Source of the DNA: Gigaspora margarita
Lineage: Eukaryota > Glomeromycota > Glomeromycetes > Diversisporales > Gigasporaceae
DNA length: 64,000 nt
Direction: 5' to 3'
Assembly (NCBI GenBank): GCA_009809945.1
Contig: WTPW01000344.1
Span: 240,071 to 304,070 of the forward strand
Shown here in pieces: positions 11,101-22,710 of the stretch. Each line of letters starts with the position of its first letter. Within the stretch, counting starts at the first letter, position 1. The translations under genes and the position numbers were made by a program. Under the pieces are notes generated by a model. It had not been told where the DNA came from. It saw nothing but the letters and a program-made list of their open reading frames with translations, and searched no databases.

Positions 11101-11450
11101 TAAGGTTTTTTCAACTGTACTTAGTTGATGAAAACTTTAACTCAATTATTTAATATTTAGCTTCTGTATTACTAGTAATGCAAAATTAATTACCAATGCT
11201 ATATTAAATAAATTGTAACTAATCTTTGGGATAATACTAGATTCGTATAATCCTGATCCAAACATTATGCAAATTTTTATTTTGGGTTTACACGATGTTG
11301 TGTATTTAACTATACAGTTCAATATATAAAATATATATTTAAAAATTTTATATAATATTTTTTTATACTTATACAATAACAACTGGGTCCTGGGTGTCTT
11401 TTAACCTTAAAATGTTATGAGAAACAATTAATTTTACTTGCATGGCCTAA
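8171..11450. mobile_element. Harbinger-like 3.3-kb insertion (8174-11447) with TAA duplications
   Basis: The ends GGCCATGCAA at 8174 and TTGCATGGCC ending at 11447 are perfect 10-bp inverted repeats, and similarity runs inward for about 45 bases (AATTGTTTCTTGTAAC against GAGAAACAATT). The 3-mer TAA is present at 8171-8173 and 11448-11450. The satellite sequence resumes exactly across the insertion, which confirms the boundary. TWA triplet duplications are typical of PIF/Harbinger transposons. The interior has no transposase. It holds a degenerate tandem repeat (9240-11020). Confidence 0.85.
9130..11050 (+). repeat. Degenerate tandem repeat with unit CAAATCATTTCATTCACCTT
   Basis: About twelve diverged units, 100-160 bp apart, each carry CTTCAAATCATTT(C)ATTCACCTTAATTTAGTAGG-type blocks followed by GTAAGTATAAAG and AATCATGTTCATAAATACTTA. 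The array is interrupted at about 10505-10930 by unrelated sequence with no recognisable gene. The short frame at 10719-10919 has no domain evidence. Confidence 0.75.
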
Positions 11451-11945
11451 TTTGATGTAATTTTAGGTGCTGACAAGTTTACTTAGTGCATAAATTAAAA
11501 TTAATTAGTAAAATTTTGTGAATTATAAGATTTTATAGAATTTTATTAATAAAATTCTATAAAATCTTATGACTACACCTAGTACTATAATTTGAATGTA
11601 TAATAAGGTTACACTACTATACACCACAAATTTGTATAACTAAATAGCTTTTGAGACAATTTTTATTGGTCATGTGACCTTGTTTTGTGACTTGGGTCAC
11701 ATGATCTGAGCCAGAAGTAGACCAAAAGTAGGGTCAGAGGCCAGATAGGTAGCATTAACAAAAATAAGGGGTGGCAATAACAGTTCCCTATAAAAATATG
11801 TAGTTATATAAACAGTTGTAAATTATATTAAATTACATATAAATGCAAAATTGATCTGTTAAAATATTTGTAAAAATATTAGATTAAAGGATAAGTTTCA
11901 TGCTCACCAGTAGTAAATTTCACTAATCCAATTAGAATTAAAGAT

Positions 11946-12130
11946 CAGGTGTAACATGCAAAACAATTTTGTGTAACAAAAATAAGAATTTTTTAAAAAA
12001 TCGCTTCTAACTAAAAAATTTGTCTATGAAACTACTTTTTTTTATGCAAAAAAAAAATTTTTCGTAAAATTTTGGTATAAACTATACCCCCTGCCCCATT
12101 CCAGTTCTTACTCTTACCCTAATATTAAAG
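11946..12130 (+). repeat. Dispersed repeat of the GATCAGGTGTAA family
   Basis: Copy related to 6362-6600 and, inverted, to 15060-15350. It contains ATCGCTTCTAACTAAAAA, CTATGAAACTAC and a C-rich TACCCCCTGCCCC stretch. Confidence 0.45.
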
Positions 12131-12377
12131 AGATTTAATTTTTATTTGATTTGCTACATATAATTATGTATAGATAGATAATCACTGGTGAATGCTAAAT
12201 TAATTCTAGATTAAATTTGAATTTAAATTTTTATATTTACTAAAATTTTAGTAAACTTGAAGGAAAAGAGGTTATATTATTATCAAAAACTGTAATTCTA
12301 TAATTGATAAATAACAATTCATAAAATTATATACATTTAATACAGAAAATATAAATTTTATATCTACTTAATTTAAT

Positions 12378-12900
12378 TAATAATCCACTAGTTAACTGGA
12401 GAGTAATTATAGTATAATGTGATGCAAATCACATATGAAAATCACTATAGGTGAAATGTGGCATGCTTCTATTTAAAAAAGTTTTTTACTAAGTTAATGA
12501 CACATGTCCACTAATTAAAAGTTGTAGAGCTCATATAGATGCTTCTAATAGTTGTTAGAATATCTAAATAGGCCTAGTGGATAATGAGATATCATTGAAA
12601 ACAATAGGCTAACTATATAAAATCTCTATGTAAACAAAAATTGTTTATATAGAGATTTTATATAGTCAGCCAATCATTTTTGATAATACCTTACCATCTA
12701 CTAGGCCGATATAGATGATCTAACTCTGTTAGATATGTCTTGATGAGCTCTACAACTTTCAATTAGTGGACCTGTATTATTAACTTAGAAAAAAAATTTT
12801 TTAGATGGAAGCATACCATATTTCGCATATAATAATTTTTATATGTGATCTGCATCATTCTATGATCACTCTTCAGTTGACTGGCAGATTAACAATTAAG
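12378..12900. repeat. Foldback element, copy 1 of the ~530-bp AGTTGTAGAGCTC family
   Basis: Imperfect palindrome centred near 12635. Diagnostic inner words are AAAAGTTGTAGAGCTC, CTATGTAAACAAA, GATTTTATATAGTCAGCCAA and GAGCTCTACAACTTTCAATT. The outer arms pair TAACTGGAGAGTAATTATAG with its near-complement close to 12880. Copies 2 and 3 are at 13638-14350 and 25358-25890. There is no coding capacity. Confidence 0.8.
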
Positions 12901-13309
12901 TAATAAAAAAATATTTGAAATCAAATATCATAATAATTAATAATGAGATAATGATACACCTAAATTATATAATAAATTTTGCTTAAATTTTGATCTGATT
13001 TATTTTTTATATATTGAAAGTAAAAATTGATACATTAAAAAAAAATATTGTAAAAAAAAATAAATATTATATGCATAATTACTTTAAATGGCAAATACAA
13101 AACCTTGGTCTTTTACATTCAACCAATTTTAAAAACATTAATAACCTTAGGTATTGTACATAGTTGAAAGTTTATATCATATAGTATAGAAATATTATTC
13201 TGCTTGCTAAAACTTAGTTCAACCCTGCTTGGAACCAAACCCAAGTTTTTGTAGTCACATGATTTTTATTATTAAATTATGCTCCAAACGAGTTAGATTA
13301 GTTAAGCAA

Positions 13310-13637
13310 TATTAGTTTAGACTATCATTATAATGAATAAAATTTTTAATTTTATAACAAACAAAAATCAACTTTCGTTGACTATTTTTTTTTTTATTTA
13401 ATATAGCATGATATAATAAATAAAAAAATTACTATTTTATGATGAATAAAAATCAATTTTCTTTAACTTTTTTTTTAATTTAATGTGCCATAATATGACA
13501 AATAAAAATTCAATTTTATAATAAACAAAAATTATTTTTTCTTTGACTTTTTTTTAATTTAATATAGCGTGAAATGACAAATAAAAAATTACTATCTTAT
13601 GATGAACAAAAATCAATTTTTTTGATTTTTCTTTTAA
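13310..13637 (+). repeat. AT-rich tandem repeat (about 80 bp), left part
   Basis: Four units of the type AATTTAATATAGC, ATGACAAATAAAAA, CTATTTTATGATGAA, CAAAAATCAATTTTCTTTGA. The array continues at 14351-14620 after being split by the foldback element 13638-14350. Confidence 0.75.
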
Positions 13638-14354
13638 GTAATAATCTGTGAAAGTTTGGCATTATTGCCATATTGCAACAATAGTAAATTTTGGAGATAA
13701 ATACAATATAAACTTTTATTATATGCTAAAATCTGATACTGCTCTAATGAAAAAAAAATTTTTATTAAGTTAATAACTCAAGCCAGGATCCCAAAATAAA
13801 CATAGATAGGTCAGGTATTAGTTTGCTTATTTTTGGGGTTTTTACACAGATCTTTTTTATTTTTAGTAATTTTTTGCTTAGAGGTTTTTTTGCAGATTTT
13901 TTTATTTTTAGTAATTTTATAATTAACCTGACCTATCTATGTATATTTTGGGGTTCTCTCAAGCCAATTAATTAAAAGTTGTAGGCCTACTAAAATGCAT
14001 CTAAAGGTAGTTAATTAATCCAAATCAGCCTAGTGTACACTGATATATCACTAAAAAATTATTGGCCAACTATATAAAATTTTATATAAACAAACTAGAA
14101 ATTTTATATAGTCAGCCAATCATTTTTTTAGTAATATCTCAGCATACACTAGACCAGTTTGAATAATCTAACCACCTTTAAATGCTTTTTAGTGGCTCTA
14201 CAACTTTTAATTAATTGGCTTAAGATGTTAACTTAATAAAAAATTACTTTTTATTAGAGCAGCATCAGATTTCAATATATAATAAAGATCATTGTAATTT
14301 TGCTCCAAATTCTAATATAAAAATGGTGCTGATCTTTCACAAATCATCACTTAA
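13634..14354. mobile_element. Foldback element copy 2 (13638-14350) with TTAA duplications
   Basis: The ends GTAATAATCTGTGAAAG and CTTTCACAAATCATCAC are inverted repeats. TTAA is present at 13634-13637 and 14351-14354, and the interrupted tandem array resumes directly after it. The core shares AGTTGTAGGCCTAC, TATATAGTCAGCCAATCATT and CTCTACAACTTTTAATTAAT with copies 1 and 3. A TTAA duplication would suit a piggyBac-like family. A three-base TTA or TAA reading (Harbinger) cannot be excluded. Confidence 0.75.
13777..13966. mobile_element. 172-bp Mutator-like MITE nested in foldback copy 2 (13786-13957)
   Basis: Inverted ends GGATCCCAAAATAAACATAG and CTATGTATATTTTGGGGTT enclose ATAGGTCAGGT and ACCTGACCTAT. 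The 9-mer CTCAAGCCA is exact at 13777-13785 and 13958-13966. A second copy lies at 38137-38317. This MITE is younger than its host foldback element. Confidence 0.88.
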
Positions 14355-14620
14355 TTTAATGTGATATGATATGACGAATATAAAATTCTATTTTATAACA
14401 AACAAAAATCAATTTTTCTTTAACTTTTTTTTAATTTAATATGGTATAAAATGACGAATAAAAAATTACTATTTTATAATAAACAAAAATCAATTTTTTT
14501 GACTTTTTTTTAAAGGCATAATATGATGAATTAAAAATTACTATCTTATAATAAACAAAAATTAATTTTCTTTAACTTTTTTTTTAATTAAAAGTTAATT
14601 TAATGTAATGACAATTAATC
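14351..14620 (+). repeat. AT-rich tandem repeat (about 80 bp), right part
   Basis: Continuation of the array at 13310-13637, with the same ATATGACGAATAAAAAATTAC and ACAAAAATCAATTTTTTTGA blocks, three to four units. Confidence 0.7.
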
Positions 14621-14701
14621 ATTTTAATTTTTTTTTAATTAATAATATAAATATATGATTTCTTTTTTTTATATATTTTTCTTACTTGAATTTACCATTT
14701 G

Positions 14702-14824
14702 ATGAACAAAGACAATACATTTGAAGAACTTATTGATTCAATAATACCTACCTCTTCAGGTTCAATATCTCAAAATATATTTGAACCTGGAATGCTTATA
14801 GTAACAAACCATTCTACAAAGTAA
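14702..14824 (+). CDS. Possible small gene or first exon, 40 codons
   Basis: The frame starts at ATG 14702 and reads MNKDNTFEELIDSIIPTSSG, ending in NHSTK at a TAA. The last codons overlap a strong 5' splice consensus (GTAAGT at 14821), so this could be a first exon. Codon use is more protein-like than the flanks, and the peptide is acidic and serine-rich. Upstream there are TATAAATATATG and TATATATT stretches that could serve as a promoter. No downstream exon was identified and the family is not recognised. Confidence 0.25.
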   Translation: MNKDNTFEELIDSIIPTSSGSISQNIFEPGMLIVTNHSTK

Positions 14825-15059
14825 GTAAAAAAAACCCTTTTGAAATGAACTTACTAAAGTTGGTGATAAATGACATTGCAATCTTTGCAATAAAGTGTAC
14901 CAAGCAATAAAATGGTTTTAAAAGCAAAAAAATACAATCAACACAATATATAACAGGTTGTTTGAAAAAAATATCTCTGCAATTCTCTGCTTAAAGACCT
15001 GGTATGAAGTGGTATTATTGACTGTAATAAAGATTAATAAATTGGATAAAAAAAAGAAA

Positions 15060-15350
15060 ATTATGTTTCATCACTAGTGTGATACATCACTACATTTGAA
15101 CGACCAATCATTTTGTTTGTTTTGATCTTATATTAATCAAAACAAAACAAATAATAACCAGATTAAGGTTAGGGTTAGAAAGTAGTTAGGGTTTGGTTGG
15201 GGTAGTAGCTAGATGATCCTCTAACCCAAAATTTCACAAAGAATTTTTTTTAAAAAAAATTGTAGTTTCATAGTCAAAATTTTCTGTTAGAAGTAATTTT
15301 TTAAAAATAGCTGTTTTGCTTTAATTTTATATTATATCTGATCCTGCATC
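15060..15350 (-). repeat. Dispersed repeat of the GATCAGGTGTAA family, inverted copy
   Basis: On the minus strand it reads GATCAGATATAATATAAA, TTACTTCTAACAGAAAAT, CTATGAAACTAC and CCCTAACTACTTTCTAACCC, matching the order of blocks at 11946-12130. Confidence 0.45.
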
Positions 15351-15469
15351 CTGATTAGTCAATTAGAAGATGGTGATGTATTATACTGGTGATGAATGAT
15401 AACTTTCTAAAAAATTTGCAGTAAATAGGTGCAATAATGTTATAATGCAAAAATTTATATATTAAATGT

Positions 15470-15640
15470 ATTTGCTTTGATAAAAAGTAATAATGATATG
15501 ATCGCCAAAAAAAAGTAATAGCGATATGATTGCCAAAGAAAAAAAAAGTAATAGCAATATAATTGCCAAAAAAAAAAGTGATAGCAATATGATTGGAAAA
15601 AAAATAAAAAAAGCAGATAATAGTGATAGCAGGTTTTATT
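15470..15640 (+). repeat. Minisatellite of about 31-37 bp
   Basis: Four to five units of AAAGTAATAGCAATATGATTGCC plus a poly-A run. The minus-strand frame over it (repeated NHIAITFFF) is a by-product of the repeat and not a gene. Confidence 0.75.
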
Positions 15641-17308
15641 AACTGCTTATGCAAGTATAATTATTAATACATTTAAATGTGCTCCAAATAGAGTTCTACC
15701 CAGTTTAAAGCACAAGCTAACTGGTTTGAGCAGAAAAACATCTATAGTATAGTATAAAATTTGAGATGCACATACACTTTGTGTTTATAATATGCAATTT
15801 AAATTTTTAAAATGATCCACATTTAATTAAAGAAGATTCTGCAGTCCATAGTACTACTATTTAGGGATAATTATGGATTTATTAATTTTTTTACCACTTT
15901 ACTATAGGAGTACCATAAATTTGATTTATATTATAGATATTCCAATATTCCAATAATTAGTAGAACCAATCATAAGTGGTAGAAGTAATGAAATGTAATT
16001 TGTAAATTATGCCATTGGATTTCAGAACATATTTTGTCAAATTTGTGTATAATATCAATATATTATCAAGCCAATATGCATAATTGTTTTCAAAGACTGT
16101 TAAAAATATTTCAAATATTGAAAAACAAGTCGTTTGTTATCACAATATTATTATGAGTTAGTTCAAAACAAGAATCAGAAATTTTTATATTGAAATTTAC
16201 TCATCCAATTTAGTATTCTTATCACCTAAAATGAGTTAAGATCTGAAGATCTAAGAATCAATATGGATAAAGATGCTTTGCACAGAGAAAAACAAAACAT
16301 CAATAAGCCACATGAAGAAAAAATAATAAGTGAATATATTATTTTACCAAATATGCAATATATTATGACCTGGAGTTAAGAAGATCAATTATTTATTGAA
16401 TGGGCTATCACAGTATAACTTGACTTAAGTTTGATAAATCAATTAATTTTGAAGAACTCAAAAATATAATTGTCTTAGAAAAATATATATAGTTTAATAG
16501 GAGTCTCAAATTCATACTAGTATACTTAATGATGCTTTTTATGGTTTTGGTTAGTTAAATTAATTTAATTCTGGTATTTTGATTCTAATTTATACTAACA
16601 AATTTATTACATTAGCAATTATTGGCATTACATTAAATCATGAGGCAAGAATTTAAATGCACAAAGATTAAAAGGATATTTTTATAATTTTAAAGATAGT
16701 GCTACCTTTCTTGAAAATGGAGATCTGGTAATTGTCAAAGAATATCCTACTTATGTCTTTTCAAAGTTTAGTATTAAACTACAAAGAATATGCAAATTTA
16801 TTAATAAAGGTTTTGACAAATTATTTTATTTTCAAAAATAAAAATTGCTATTAGTTGTTGAAATACCATTTGTAATTCTGCAATGAAACTTAAAAACTTT
16901 GGGAACTTGAAATGCAATATATATTAAATTTGAATTTAAGTGAGAATAATTATAGATTAAAATTAGAAATAAACAACATTGCAAATTGCTGATCCTGAAC
17001 CCAATAAGGGTCATTAATCTATGTTTATTCTATAGAATCTGGTGCTGTAGTTGCACATAGTGAGTATTTTATATACAAAGTTATTCACAAATATAAATAG
17101 CATGATTATTAATTTTATTTACTATTCAGGTTCATTTAAGAAGAATTTTGAGAATTTGTACAATTTTTGCTTTATTGGACCATATCTATTTTTTCTGGCC
17201 ATGACATAGTACTGAGATAGATAACTCTTTATACTGAATCCTTACAAGCTTAAGCCTCAGAACACTACAGATTTTTTTACTATTTATTCTCCAGAATATG
17301 AAAATTAA

Positions 17309-17616
17309 GGGTCCATATTATTTCAACAACAATCACTTTACAGACACCCCATTTTACTGACAAATTATTTACTGATAAGTTCATTTTACTAACAGTTTAT
17401 TTCACTAAAGCTCATTTCACTAACAAGTTTTTTCTATAAAGCACAATAACTTTAACTCTAAGTTTACCCTAACCCTAATAACAATAACCAGAATTACTTT
17501 GTTAGTGAAATGAGCTTCAGTAAAATGAACTATTAGTAAAATGAACTGGTTGGTGAATAATTTGTCAGTAAAATAGAGTGTTCGTGAAGTGGTTGTTGGT
17601 AAAATGATTGGCACCC
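17309..17616. mobile_element. Foldback MITE of the GGTGGCAATCATTT family, copy 2
   Basis: Starts GGGTCCATATTATTTCAACA and ends TTGGTAAAATGATTGGCACCC. The arms of about 150 bases pair along their length, and the layout matches copy 1 at 5130-5448. It interrupts the ion-channel relic between its propeller-like and middle regions. Target duplications are imperfect (GAAAATTAA and AAAAATTAT). Confidence 0.8.
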
Positions 17617-19570
17617 AAAAATTATAAAGAATATAAAATTATTTCTAATTTTATTATAAAAAAAATATTAATTATTTGTCGATTCAAAGATCACTATATA
17701 ATGAATATTGAAAATCTTATTTACAAGTCCAAAAGTACTATATTAGCAATACATTTTTCAATATAAAAGAAATTAAACAATTTGTGCAGGATACTAAATT
17801 TAATTTAGTATTATTCAAATGAACCTAAAAAATTATCATATGGAGAATCATATACTAGGATTATAAATACTTTTCTAGATAGGGGTGGTTTGAAAAAAAG
17901 GCATAAAACAACTTTGAAAGCAATAATTGGTGAGAAGTCAACTTATGAAGAAGGTTATGTATATTTTGACAAAAAAGATAATTACATTTTAAAGATATTA
18001 TTTTGCTTATTCTAATGGTCTATGAATTTATACAGTAAATACAAAAAAAAAGCACTTTATTTAATTTATGTATAGAGTAATGGAGATAAAAATAAATCTG
18101 AAACTACTCAACAATTAATTAAAAGAAATTTAATTGCCTTTAATTTTCTTATTAAAAGATTGATAAGTTGAACTTTAAATATTTGCCACCTCCAAATTAT
18201 ATAGATATAAATAATAGATTGGCCATAAAATTTATATAGAAAAGATAAATTTTATCAACTAGTTCAAGATAACAAAAAGGGAATTATTGTAGTATTATTT
18301 GATAAATGTTTTGGATATAGTTTTTCAATATTTAAGAGTGGTGATCTTTATGATTTTATGCTAGTAATAAGTCAAATTGCTTCAGCACTAATAAAATTAA
18401 AAGAATTTAATAAAAATTTAAGTTACCAAAAGATTTTTATCTAAAATTAATTAACTAATTTCTAAAAACTATTATAGAGCTATAAGTGGTTATTCTATAT
18501 TATTTCATCTTCAATATCGAGAATATATTATAATTTATTCTCTATTATTTCATTATTTGATTACTGGCTTTTTAGAATTTCTGAGCAATAGAGCTTTTTA
18601 AAAAATAAATATCCTAAAATTATGAAGTTTTAGAATCTCTTTATTTGTTTTATTCATTATATTTTAATAATTATTCACAAAAAAACTGTATATTTAATAA
18701 TTCTTTTATTAAATTTTGCTACATATTCTAAGATTATTCTTATTTAGAATTATTTTATTTATTAGATATTTCTTTTACTTTACATAATGCACCTGATTTC
18801 TATAAGTAGTAAAATATTAAAGCTCTATTAACTTCAAATAGAATACTTATAGAATATGATATTGTTATATTGTTTGGGCAAACTATTCAATTTTATGTAC
18901 TGTTTTTTTGATAGTTTCAACAATTTCGAAAAATACAATTTTTTGGAATTATCAGTAATTTTTTTATTAGCAACTATCTTTTTTGGATTTATTCATTTTA
19001 TTTTTGAAGCTCACAAATTTATTCATAAGCTACTATTTTAATATTGCTAGTCCTTTGAATTGGTTTGGTATATATTTCTAATTTAATAATTCAATATTAT
19101 TTATATTATTAATATTAAATAATTTATTAAAATTTAATTTATTATTATTTTATAATCATTAGCTCCAACAATAACTTTATTTATATGGTTACATGATGAA
19201 AAACTATATATTTGGATTGTGACTATTTTTTTTACTTGAAATTAAATTATTATTATATTTCGTTTTTTGAATATTTTGGAACATATTTTGCAATTATAAT
19301 TGGAGTAGCAAAAATATTTTCATTTTTTATTGTTGAGTATTATAGTTTTAGCCTTTGCTTATCTTTTTATCTTTTATTAAGACCTACTAGTGAATATTCT
19401 TATAATTAGCCAAGTGATAACAAAATCTTTGGAATCTTGTTTCAAAATATAAGATTATTCTATCTAATAGTACTATTGTAGAATTAGCACTTATTAAAAC
19501 ACCTGATGAAAATACAAATTATTTACAAAGTTAACTACTTCTATTTTGGCAGTATATTTTATGCTAACAG

Positions 19571-19632
19571 GTAATATATTTTAATACTTTAACCAAATTT
19601 TGTATCAATAAATAATAATGTTTTGGTTTTAG
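19571..19632 (+). other. Fossil 62-bp intron in the ion-channel relic
   Basis: GT at 19571 and AG at 19631-19632. Joining the flanks keeps a phase-1 frame across the predicted pore region. Its preservation indicates the copy arose from genomic duplication, not retroposition. Confidence 0.6.
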
Positions 19633-19869
19633 GTAATACAAGTACAGTTACTTCATGGGATTTAGTCAATAATTGCACTTTAACATTGTTATTGTTATAT
19701 TTTTATTTTTACAACAATCTATTTATAGATTCTTTTATTTTATTACTTGGAAATGCTATTAATCAAACAAACAATAAAAACCTTTTTTACTATTAAGAGT
19801 AGAACTAAAATTTTGTTTATACTATATTTTAGAAATAAATTATAAATTATAACATAAAATTTTGTTTAT

Positions 19870-21092
19870 TTTTTATAAATTATAAGCCAAAATTTTGTTA
19901 ATATTTTAGAAATATATTATAAATTATGAGGTAAAAATTTAAATAATTATTATTACTAGTTATTAGCTGAGATAAATTATTTTAGATACTTCTCTTCAAA
20001 GAAAAAAAACAAACTAGATTCTATAACTTTTCTAATTGTTTGATTTATTTATATTGTCAATATTATATATATACTTATTTTTTCCAATTTAGACAGTCTC
20101 GCCAGTATTTTATTTTATTCAATACATGCACAAACTACAAATATAGGATATATTACTAAACTACTAATAAGTCTGATATCATACCCTCTTGATAAACAAG
20201 AACAAAAGCAATCTGCTATACTGGCTTAAGCCAGGAACTTTATCAGACAGCCTATCTTTAAACCTTATTCTTTTAGCTTTCTGGGTAGAAGAATTCTACT
20301 AGAAAAAAAATAATATTGTAACAAGAAAAAGAAAAAAGAGAAAATATACAAATGGGAAAAACTACTACTACCTAGATGAAATACCAAATACTAACAAAAA
20401 GAAAAGAAATAAAAAGAAAAGAAAAAAAGAAGAAAAAGGTAAAAGAGATGATTTATAACAAAGATTTCACCTGTAAGAGGCTAAAGTTAAAAATTATATA
20501 ATATTACACAAAAAGCATTAAGTATTATATGTATATAAAAGAAAATCCCTTTAGGAAAAACAAAATTAAATCTAACACACTATAGCTAAAACTAAATTCT
20601 AGAACAAAATTTCATTTTTTTCTCTGTTATATACAATGTTCTATTAAATCTTGACCAGTCTGTAAGTCATACACATAATATTTCTTGATTATCCCAGCAG
20701 GTCTGTGGTTTGACTAAAGCAACAATCCAATAAGTAGTCACATTTCCAATTTGAAAAGAGAAATAATGCTGATCTTTTGGAGGAGGTAAGCCAAATTGTC
20801 CACTTTGTTAAAAATTTAAAAAAGCCAAAGGAATGAAGAAAACACCAAGCAGTCCAACTTGTTTTGTGGATTTAAAACCATATAAGTTTTGTAGCCTATA
20901 GAAAATTAAACAGCTTCTTATAAGAATCAAACTAATATTTGAACTAGATAACAAAGACTTCTGGTCATACTATAATTAACTACTATTTGATAGTTTTTGT
21001 ATTTTACTTCAAAAAGCCCTTACCAAGAGCTTCTTTTTTAACTCTTTTTTAGTCATCTTGAAGAGAACTCTTATTCCTAAATACTCCAAAAG
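19870..21092. other. Unassigned AT-rich stretch with fragmentary coding character
   Basis: A purine-rich tract lies at about 20300-20450. On the minus strand around 20650-20850 there are broken frames such as LVKPQTCWDNQEI. I cannot assign a family and see no intact gene. Confidence 0.35.
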
Positions 21093-21467
21093 AAGGTTTT
21101 AGGGATGCATCAGTTCTGAAAAAGATTGGTCCAGGACCAGTCCTGAACTGGGACCAATAAGAACTATGGAACTATTAAAGAACCAGTTCTGGTACCAGTT
21201 CTTGTAAATATAACTGTGATATTTGTATTGCCCAATCCAATTTCTTGATCAGGTGTAATGTAGATTATATGATATTTGTTTACATCTGATGGTAAATAAT
21301 TATATTATTTTTGGGCAATAAAATCTTATTCATTAAGATTGATATAATCATTAAAGGACCATTATAAGACTGAAGGACCAGACTAGACAAGAACAGTAAA
21401 TACTATGATAACAGTCCTCTTAGGACTAGACCAGACCAGACCAGACTGATGTATTTCTAAAAGGTTT
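21093..21467. mobile_element. hAT-like MITE (21101-21459)
   Basis: The ends TAGGGATGCATCAGT and ACTGATGTATTTCTA are inverted repeats. The flanking 8-mers GAAGGTTT (21093-21100) and AAAGGTTT (21460-21467) match at 7 of 8. The interior has repeated GACCAG words (CCAGACCAGACCAGAC) and no coding capacity. Confidence 0.75.
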
Positions 21468-21699
21468 GTATTGAAGAGTTGCATAATATCTATAGGTTTT
21501 CTACAGTTCAGCTTTTTGAAAAAAAGTTGGTTCAAATGATCATCAGAAAGAGTTCAATATTATATATATACTAATATATAATTAAAAGATTAGATATTAT
21601 AATACTTACACGAAGGACCAGGTTTATGATGACCAGACCCAATATACAGAACAGGCATGGTATTCTGCACAGCTGTAAAAACTGAGCTTTAAGTGCCTC

Positions 21700-22710
21700 T
21701 ACAAAAATTAATTCTAGTACTTCAGATAATATATCATCATGTTATACTAAAGTACTACTCCAATATCATACTCATCTATCATTACCTATACAACAATATA
21801 GCTCTATCTACAATATAGAACAAGAGATATACAATGAATATGAATTGTTACCAGATGAATCTGACAACAATCTTAATATATCAACTATACATACTAATAC
21901 TATAGAAGAAACAAATACCAATTCCTATTCAAATTTTTCAGAGATTTATGACCCATCAATATGCTACAACAAGTTCTTATACTATTACAGATTATAATCT
22001 TTACCTTTACCACAAACTGTTAGCTTCTTTTTAACCTATTTACAAGATGAATATCCAATGTTTTATTCACAACAGTATATCAGAATCTCTATTAAATATA
22101 GTGTCAGTCCGGTTTTAAGTGCTAAATGGACTCCCTCTCCTTGGTACATGCTGCAAAAACACATGTTCTTTTCCTCTGGTGCGACTCTGGCAGCCAGATT
22201 GGTGGACCTCCTCCTCTAGGATCTTGTCGTCCAGTTCTCTGGCTCCAGTTTCCACTAGAAGCACATATTTATTTACTACACGAACATCTTCTATTTAATC
22301 ACTTCTTTGTACCTTTTGAGGATTTTAGTCTTTTTAATAATGTTCTACTCAAATCAAGTTATTCAATACAAAGAGCTATATCTACAAGTAGTAATTCTAA
22401 CTTAGAGCAAGTTCAAGATCAGATTCCTCCTCTCAATTTATCAATATGCACATATAATGTTCAAGGATATAACAACAACCTCAAGTGGGAATATTATTGT
22501 ATCTCACATAATATTCAGATTGGTTGTATTACTAAAACTAAAATATCTTCCAATAACTCCTCTACCTACTTTATTAAATCTTCACAATTTTCATACTTTT
22601 GGGCAAGTACTGATAGCTCCAAAGCAGGCACCACAATTATGATTTCTAACATACTTAAACCACATATTCATAATATCCTTACCTATCCTGGATATGCAGT
22701 TGCTATTGAC
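21700..22710 (+). pseudogene. LINE, segment 1: N-terminal region and start of AP-endonuclease domain
   Basis: Frames before 22126 read YNEYELLPDESDNNLN and similar low-complexity protein. The frame 22126-22713 then enters an endonuclease/exonuclease/phosphatase fold, with LNLSICTYNVQGYNN (the N-terminal strand with the catalytic Asn) followed by IQIGCITKTKIS, where a Glu normally stands. This is the target-nicking domain of APE-type LINEs. It is cut by a hAT-type MITE at 22711. The start at 22126 is only the first in-frame ATG and is probably not the native one. Remaining segments are at 23172-24345, 26905-27855 and 30025-30840. Confidence 0.75.

Larger units (their letters stand above)
6063..11796. 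mobile_element. 5.7-kb composite inverted-repeat element (6071-11788) with 8-bp target duplications
   Basis: The left end GGGAACTGTTATTGCCACC at 6071 is matched by GGTGGCAATAACAGTTCCC ending at 11788. The flanking 8-mer TATAAAAA is identical at 6063-6070 and 11789-11796, a hAT-type duplication length. The inverted ends stay similar for about 230-300 bases (shared GGTCACATGACCAATAAAAA, TATAGTACT, CATAAGATTTTATA). The interior holds a 326-bp palindromic satellite (6640-8170, resuming at 11448), itself split by the Harbinger-like insertion 8174-11447. Without that insertion and its 3-bp duplication the element would be about 2.44 kb. No transposase is seen. Confidence 0.85.
16260..19870 (+). pseudogene. 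Decayed ion-transport-domain protein with N-terminal beta-propeller-like region
   Basis: Scattered frames look like one long membrane protein. The N-terminal part (about 16264-17300) has MDKDALHREKQN, ATFLENGDLVIVKEYPTYVF and LLLVVEIPFVILQ, resembling the WD/quinoprotein-like region of an expanded Rhizophagus channel family. The middle (about 17820-18010) has PKKLSYGESYTRIINTFLDR and KKRHKTTLKAIIGEKSTYEE. The C-terminal channel part has YFGTYFAIIIGVAK and YLLLRPTSEYSYN (19265-19409), then AVYFMLTG and NTSTVTSW joined across a GT-AG intron at 19571-19632. Such proteins are multi-pass cation channels related to TRP/polycystin-type ion-transport domains. Many stops and frameshifts and a foldback MITE (17309-17616) make it non-functional. 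Family recognition is from memory. The pore segment and its intron are the strongest evidence. Confidence 0.6.

Noticed and set aside
15355..15654. 99-codon minus-strand frame with repeated NHIAITFFF
   Set aside because: Produced by a 31-37 bp minisatellite with poly-A runs.
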